The notes below the pieces were generated by a model. It saw only the letters and a program-made list of their open reading frames with translations. It was not told the origin of the DNA and made no database searches. A stretch of 10,074 nt of DNA, taken from positions 1-10,074 of the forward strand of contig JAHWYE010000037.1 in the NCBI GenBank assembly GCA_020028195.1, written 5' to 3'. Below are positions 6,463 through 10,074 of the stretch, piece after piece. The stretch is from Nitrospirota bacterium. GTDB taxonomy: Bacteria > Nitrospirota > Nitrospiria > Nitrospirales > Nitrospiraceae. The number at the start of each line of letters is the position of its first letter. Position 1 is the first letter of the stretch. Both the position numbers and the translations under genes were made by a program.

Positions 6463-7519
6463 GCACACATCGCGAAATCGTAAATGGCTCGCGGCATTTC
6501 TCTGTGTCGCGAGCTTGTCCGCCTGTCAGCCGACGGCAGAGGACGGGCTTAAGAAGGGCCGCACGCTCTATTACTTCACTTGGTCTGATTATGTCAGCCC
6601 GGATTTGATTGCGGAATTTGAGAGACAGGCTAGTGCCAAAGTGGTCGTCGATACGTTCAGCAGCAATGAGGAGCTCTTGGCCAAATTGCAAGGTGGCGCG
6701 ACCGGCTACGACGTGGCGGCGCCGTCCGACTTCATGGTGTCCATTATGGTGAGGCAAGGGCTTCTGGCCGAGCTGGCGTTGGAGAAGATCCCGAACGCCA
6801 CGCTGCTGGCTGAGCGGCTGCAGCGACTGCCATTCGATCCCGACAATCGGTACTCGATTCCGTATCTGTGGGGGACAGTTGGGATCGGCTACGATTCGAA
6901 TGTGATTTCACCCCCGCCGGAGAGTTGGACCGTACTCTGGGACCCTCGGTTTAAAGGGAGGATCAGCATGCTGAACGATCAGCGCGAGGTGTTCGGCGTG
7001 GCTTTACGCGTGATCGGACAGTCCCTCAATTCCCGCGATCCAACGGTGATCGGCCAGGCCAAGGCCAAGCTGCTGAGCCAGAAACCGCTGGTCAAGACCT
7101 ATACCAGCGAGAGCTATGATCAGTTGCTGATCTCGGGAGAAGTGGCCCTGGCCCATGGATGGGGAGGCGCAATAGCCCGTGCGATGGCAGAACGTCCCTC
7201 CATCAAGTATGTGGTTCCGAAGGAAGGGGGAACGATCTGGGCCGACTGTCTGGTAGTCTTGAAGACTTCCCGGAACAAGGACCTCGCCATGCGATTTATC
7301 AATTACCTGTTGGATCCAGTGGTGGCGGCCCGGACCACCAACCGTCTGCGATTCGCGTCTTCGAACCGGCAAGCGAAGGCCCTCGTGGATGAACAGCTTC
7401 GCGAGAACCCCGCGGTCTATCCGCTTGATTCAACCTTTGACAGACTGGAGTGGATGGCTGATTTAGGTGATGCGATCCGACAGTACGATCGGGCCTGGAC
7501 CGAACTCAAGATGCAGTAG
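6443..7519 (+). CDS. potD: Polyamine-type ABC transporter substrate-binding lipoprotein
   Basis: A 358-aa periplasmic-face binding protein of the PotD/PotF family. A basic N-terminus and hydrophobic stretch end in the lipobox LSAC, so Cys28 would be lipidated and the protein anchored to a membrane. E. coli PotD is instead a free periplasmic protein. Compared from memory with PotD, the aromatic and acidic ligand-site residues are mostly kept: W47 and Y50 (FTWSDY), S95 (APSDF), D179 and E182 (NDQREVF), W240 (HGWGG), W266 and D268 (TIWADC). Changes are F97, F304 and M338 where PotD has Tyr, Tyr and Gln. YSIPYLWGTVGIGY and VVPKEGGTIWADC are strong family blocks. Two in-frame ATGs are possible, 6443 and 6461. 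The second still leaves a proper signal peptide and has GGTGAA ten bases upstream; neither has a strong Shine-Dalgarno. It completes the potABCD set. Spermidine or putrescine is likely, but the exact ligand is unproven. Confidence 0.93.
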   Translation: MVNNHQMHTSRNRKWLAAFLCVASLSACQPTAEDGLKKGRTLYYFTWSDYVSPDLIAEFERQASAKVVVDTFSSNEELLAKLQGGATGYDVAAPSDFMVSIMVRQGLLAELALEKIPNATLLAERLQRLPFDPDNRYSIPYLWGTVGIGYDSNVISPPPESWTVLWDPRFKGRISMLNDQREVFGVALRVIGQSLNSRDPTVIGQAKAKLLSQKPLVKTYTSESYDQLLISGEVALAHGWGGAIARAMAERPSIKYVVPKEGGTIWADCLVVLKTSRNKDLAMRFINYLLDPVVAARTTNRLRFASSNRQAKALVDEQLRENPAVYPLDSTFDRLEWMADLGDAIRQYDRAWTELKMQ

Positions 7520-7547
7520 GCCTGTAGGGGAGAAGGCGGATAACTAT

Positions 7548-7576
7548 TCCAAAAACCTAGGGAAAGCCGGTATAAT
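7548..7576 (+). promoter_or_regulatory. Candidate promoter for the efflux operon
   Basis: A perfect TATAAT lies at 7571-7576 in the 83-base gap after potD. At 17-base spacing the -35 is only TCCAAA (7548-7553, three of six). There is no TGn extension, so activity may need an activator. Transcription would begin near 7583, about 20 bases before the ATG at 7603 or 47 before the TTG at 7630. No clear intrinsic terminator separates potD from this promoter, so read-through from the pot operon is possible. Confidence 0.55.
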
Positions 7577-7602
7577 GATTAGGATATCGTACCTCGCTGC
7601 AC

Positions 7603-9003
7603 ATGGACGTTAATGAGCAGGGGGCTCCTTTGAACACAAATCGTTCCGCACGCGGAGGGAAGCCAGCAAAGTCCGGCTATGTCGCATCAAGCACACTCTG
7701 GATTTCGGCAGCAATCCTCCTTCTTTCCGTTACAAATCCGGTGAGTTTTAGCCTGGCCTCTGCAGCCCAGGCGGAACCCAAAGCCAGTACACCTCCGTCA
7801 TCCACCCTGCGCCTGAGTCTGGACGAAGCCTTGGCGCTCTTTCTCCGGCAGAACCTGGACCTGATCACTGTGCGATTCGGGATTGACTCCGCCAAGGCTC
7901 AGCAAATTACCGCCGGGCTCTTTCCGAACCCTGTGCTTTCTGTTGCTACTCTTGGGTCCTTCGCTAAGGAGCAGTTTGGCGTGCCCTCCAATCTCTCACG
8001 CAGCGGGCAAGTCTACACGCAGGTGCAACAGCTCTTTGAAATGGCCGGCAAGCGAGGCTATCGGATTGAAAGCTCTGCCTTTGGGACCAAATCCACAGAG
8101 GCTAACTTCGAGGATGCCATCCGGCAACTGGGTTTCACGGTCAAGGACACCTACTATCGAGTCCAGCTCGCGCAACGGCGGTTGGCGCTTGCGGAGGAAA
8201 ACCGAGACCGGTTCGCCAGGATTTTGGAGGTGAACACCATCCGGTTTAAGAAGGGCTATATTGCGGAGGTTGATCTCATCCGAATCCGCCTCCAGGTTGT
8301 GGACTTTCAGTCTCAGGTCATCCAGGCCGTTCAGGAAGCCAATGCGGCTCGCGCCGATCTGCGTGTGCTCCTACGCCTCTCGCCGGCTGTCAAATTGGAG
8401 CTGACGACCGAACTCGAGTACCACCGGGTTGATCCCGACATTGCGGTCTTGCGGCTCGTCGCAATCGATACCAGGCCGGACATCCGCGTCAAACGTCTTG
8501 TCCAGTCTCAACGAATGGCAGACCTGAAACTGGCCAAGGCGTACCGGTATCCTGATGTGACGGCTGGTGGCGGGTACGCGGTTCAGGGGCCGACGGGGCC
8601 AGATAACCAGCAGCAGTTTGGGTTAAGTCTTGGTGTGCCCGTTCCGCTGTTCAATCGGAACCAGGGAGGGATCGCGCAGGCCGAGGTGGGAGTTCAGGTG
8701 GCGGAAGCGGAGTTCCAGAAGACTCTGAATCAGGTCGAAAACCAGGTGGACCTGGCCTATCGGAATCTTCTGCAGAGTCGTCAATTGGTGGAGGCCTATC
8801 AAGCTGGAGTCCTGGACGATGCGCGCTCTGTCTTCACGATCGTGGAGCGCGCCTATGAACGAGGGGGAGCCACCATTCTGGACCTGCTGGATGCGGCACG
8901 GACGTCACGGTTGATCCAGCAAAACTACATCGAGACGCTGTTCAATTACCAGCGCAATGTCTTCCTGCTGGAAAGTGCGGTCGGGCGAGAGATTACTTCA
9001 TGA
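7603..9003 (+). CDS. TolC/CzcC-type outer membrane efflux protein
   Basis: A 466-aa outer-membrane channel of the OEP (TolC) family that would carry substrate across the outer membrane for an RND or similar pump. A signal peptide, with hydrophobic core at about 32-55, ends in AQA at 57 before EPKAS. There is no cysteine at the cleavage site, so it is not a lipoprotein. LSLDEALALFLRQNLDL (71-87) and PNPVLSV (108-114) begin the first OEP repeat. TRPDIRV (290-296) and PVPLFNRNQGGIAQAE (346-361) are hallmark CzcC/CusC-like blocks in the second. Long amphipathic helices (about 180-250 and 360-460) fit the periplasmic barrel. The start may be the ATG at 7603, which has a poor ribosome-binding site, or the TTG at 7630, which has AGGGGG five bases upstream. 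Both keep the signal peptide. The stop overlaps the adaptor start as ATGA. CzcC-like heavy-metal efflux is a reasonable guess only. Confidence 0.9.
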   Translation: MDVNEQGAPLNTNRSARGGKPAKSGYVASSTLWISAAILLLSVTNPVSFSLASAAQAEPKASTPPSSTLRLSLDEALALFLRQNLDLITVRFGIDSAKAQQITAGLFPNPVLSVATLGSFAKEQFGVPSNLSRSGQVYTQVQQLFEMAGKRGYRIESSAFGTKSTEANFEDAIRQLGFTVKDTYYRVQLAQRRLALAEENRDRFARILEVNTIRFKKGYIAEVDLIRIRLQVVDFQSQVIQAVQEANAARADLRVLLRLSPAVKLELTTELEYHRVDPDIAVLRLVAIDTRPDIRVKRLVQSQRMADLKLAKAYRYPDVTAGGGYAVQGPTGPDNQQQFGLSLGVPVPLFNRNQGGIAQAEVGVQVAEAEFQKTLNQVENQVDLAYRNLLQSRQLVEAYQAGVLDDARSVFTIVERAYERGGATILDLLDAARTSRLIQQNYIETLFNYQRNVFLLESAVGREITS

Positions 9004-10074
9004 TGATGTGGCCAAGAACCGTCTTACTCGTCCTGTCTCTGGTCTTTGTGGGCGCGTGTGGACGCCATGAGGAGCCCAGCGCTTCCAGTGCCGCGACGCC
9101 GACCGCCCAGAAAGTACCGAGTCGGCCGGCTGACGCGGAGAGTCGAATCGAGACCTCCGTGGTGGCTTTTAGTTCGGAGAAAGCCGCCCTCACGCTGGCG
9201 GGAAAGGTGGCCTATGGCGAGGATCGGTACTCGAAGATCTCCTCGCCATTGCAAGGACGAGTTCTCGAAGTTCGCGCGCACCTGGGGGATCATGTCAAGG
9301 CCGGCGATGTGCTGCTCGTGATTGACAGCCCTGACATTACGGCCGCCTATTCCGATTTTGTGAAGGAAGCCTCCGACCTCGAATATGCGACACGTGCCTA
9401 TGGGCTGGCCAAGGACCTGTATGAAACCAAAGCCCTGCCGCAGAAAGATTTGAAGCAAGCCGAGAATGATCTCATTAAGGCTCGCGCGGGGTTCCGCCGT
9501 GCCAAGGAGCGGTTGCTCTCCCTGAAAGTGCCTGCTATGGAACTGGAAAAGCCTCTTGCTCAGCAGAGGATCACGTCCCGATTTCAGATGAAAAGCCCGT
9601 TGACTGGCACGGTGGTCGAGCGGACCGTGACCCCTGGTCAATCGGTGGGAGGGGATCCGTCCCAGGTGCTCTTTACGGTAGCTGATCTGGATTCCTTGCA
9701 GGTGGTCGCGGACGTCTACGAGCGGGATATTGCCCTGGTGAAAGTGGGGCAGGTGGCAACAGTGACCGTGGAGGCCTATCCAGGGGTCAACTTTCCGGCT
9801 GCCGTTGCGATTGTCGGGGACGTCGTCGATCCCAACACCAGGACGATCAAAGTCAGGGCCTGGGCGAACAATGAGTCGCACAAACTGAAACCTGAGATGT
9901 TCGCACGGCTGAATCTCCAGGTTGGCGATGCGACGCCCTTTATGGCTATTCCCAAGGAAGCGGTCCTGGAGATTGATGGGAAGGAGATCGTCTATGTGGA
10001 AGAGGCGCAGGGCCGGTTCGTGAAACGGGAGGTCAAGATAGGGACGGCTTCTGGCGACCACTTGCGGATTCTGG
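9000..10074 (+). CDS. RND-type periplasmic adaptor (membrane fusion) lipoprotein, 3' end beyond the window
   Basis: At least 358 codons are open to the window edge with no stop. The start is one of three consecutive in-frame ATGs (9000, 9003, 9006); the first overlaps the upstream TGA as ATGA, and GAGAG lies eight bases before it. The N-terminus MMMWPRTVLLVL...VGAC is a lipoprotein signal with Cys20 as the lipidation site. A barrel-sandwich half (YSKISSPLQGRVLEVRAHLGDHVKAG, about 77-102), an alpha-hairpin (about 110-180) and the second sandwich half (MKSPLTGTVVERTVTPGQSV) follow. A beta-barrel with ADLDSLQVVADVYERDI and DPNTRTIKVRAW completes what is visible. This is the CzcB/CusB/AcrA-like layout, linking the outer-membrane channel to an inner-membrane pump. 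The pump gene should lie just downstream of the window. There is no His/Met-rich metal-binding N-terminal tail of note, so the substrate is open. Confidence 0.9.
   Translation, partial: MMMWPRTVLLVLSLVFVGACGRHEEPSASSAATPTAQKVPSRPADAESRIETSVVAFSSEKAALTLAGKVAYGEDRYSKISSPLQGRVLEVRAHLGDHVKAGDVLLVIDSPDITAAYSDFVKEASDLEYATRAYGLAKDLYETKALPQKDLKQAENDLIKARAGFRRAKERLLSLKVPAMELEKPLAQQRITSRFQMKSPLTGTVVERTVTPGQSVGGDPSQVLFTVADLDSLQVVADVYERDIALVKVGQVATVTVEAYPGVNFPAAVAIVGDVVDPNTRTIKVRAWANNESHKLKPEMFARLNLQVGDATPFMAIPKEAVLEIDGKEIVYVEEAQGRFVKREVKIGTASGDHLRIL

Noticed and set aside
7520..7570. Possible intrinsic terminator after potD
   Set aside because: No GC-rich stem followed by a T run was found; the short AAAAACCTAGG stretch does not pair well.
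9024..10061. Long minus-strand open frame (345 codons) opposite the adaptor gene
   Set aside because: It lies wholly antisense to a gene with clear adaptor motifs. Its translation has no recognisable domain and it is a typical high-GC shadow frame.
1..10074. CRISPR array, tRNA/rRNA genes, insertion sequence or prophage remnants
   Set aside because: No regularly spaced long direct repeats, cloverleaf/rRNA sequence, transposase or integrase was seen; the short repeats at 14-94 and 6411-6462 are too small and irregular.

Overview
The window (about 58-60% G+C by eye, dense bacterial coding, Gram-negative envelope genes) looks like chromosomal DNA of a diderm bacterium. The short intergenic repeats, gene content and protein style would fit Nitrospirota (Nitrospira-like). 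That assignment rests on general impression rather than a marker gene, so it is tentative. No mobile element, rRNA, tRNA or CRISPR array was seen.

Left third, minus strand (89-3164): two genes read leftwards from about 3164. glgC (ADP-glucose pyrophosphorylase, glycogen synthesis) comes first. A Ski2/Mtr4/HelY-like helicase relative follows and overlaps the end of glgC by 26 bases. This helicase is the oddest object in the window. Its reading frame begins exactly at the second RecA domain, so it has motifs IV-VI and the C-terminal accessory region but no Walker A or DExH half. Past its end, at the left window edge, lies a repeat-rich palindromic element (14-94).

Middle (3216-7519, plus strand): a compact transcription unit diverges from glgC. 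A recognisable promoter (TTGACA-N17-GATACT) is followed by an unrecognised 97-aa basic coiled-coil protein. Then comes a complete polyamine-type ABC importer in the order potA (ATPase), potB and potC (permeases), potD (lipid-anchored binding protein). potA/potB and potB/potC overlap by four bases (GTGA). potD is set apart by a short spacer carrying three tandem 8-mers and an inverted repeat that reaches into its start region. PotD would capture the polyamine in the periplasm, PotB/PotC form the channel, and PotA powers import.

Right part (7548-10074, plus strand): a second promoter with a perfect TATAAT box precedes a TolC/CzcC-type outer-membrane efflux protein. This is followed, with an ATGA overlap, by an RND-type periplasmic adaptor lipoprotein (CzcB/CusB-like) that runs off the window end. 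The inner-membrane RND pump would be expected just beyond the edge. The substrate (heavy metal or other) cannot be decided from what is visible.

Most of the window is ordinary housekeeping and transport. The points that deserve a second look are the half-helicase, the leader structures of glgC, potA and potD, the orphan small protein, and the altered ligand-site residues of PotD.
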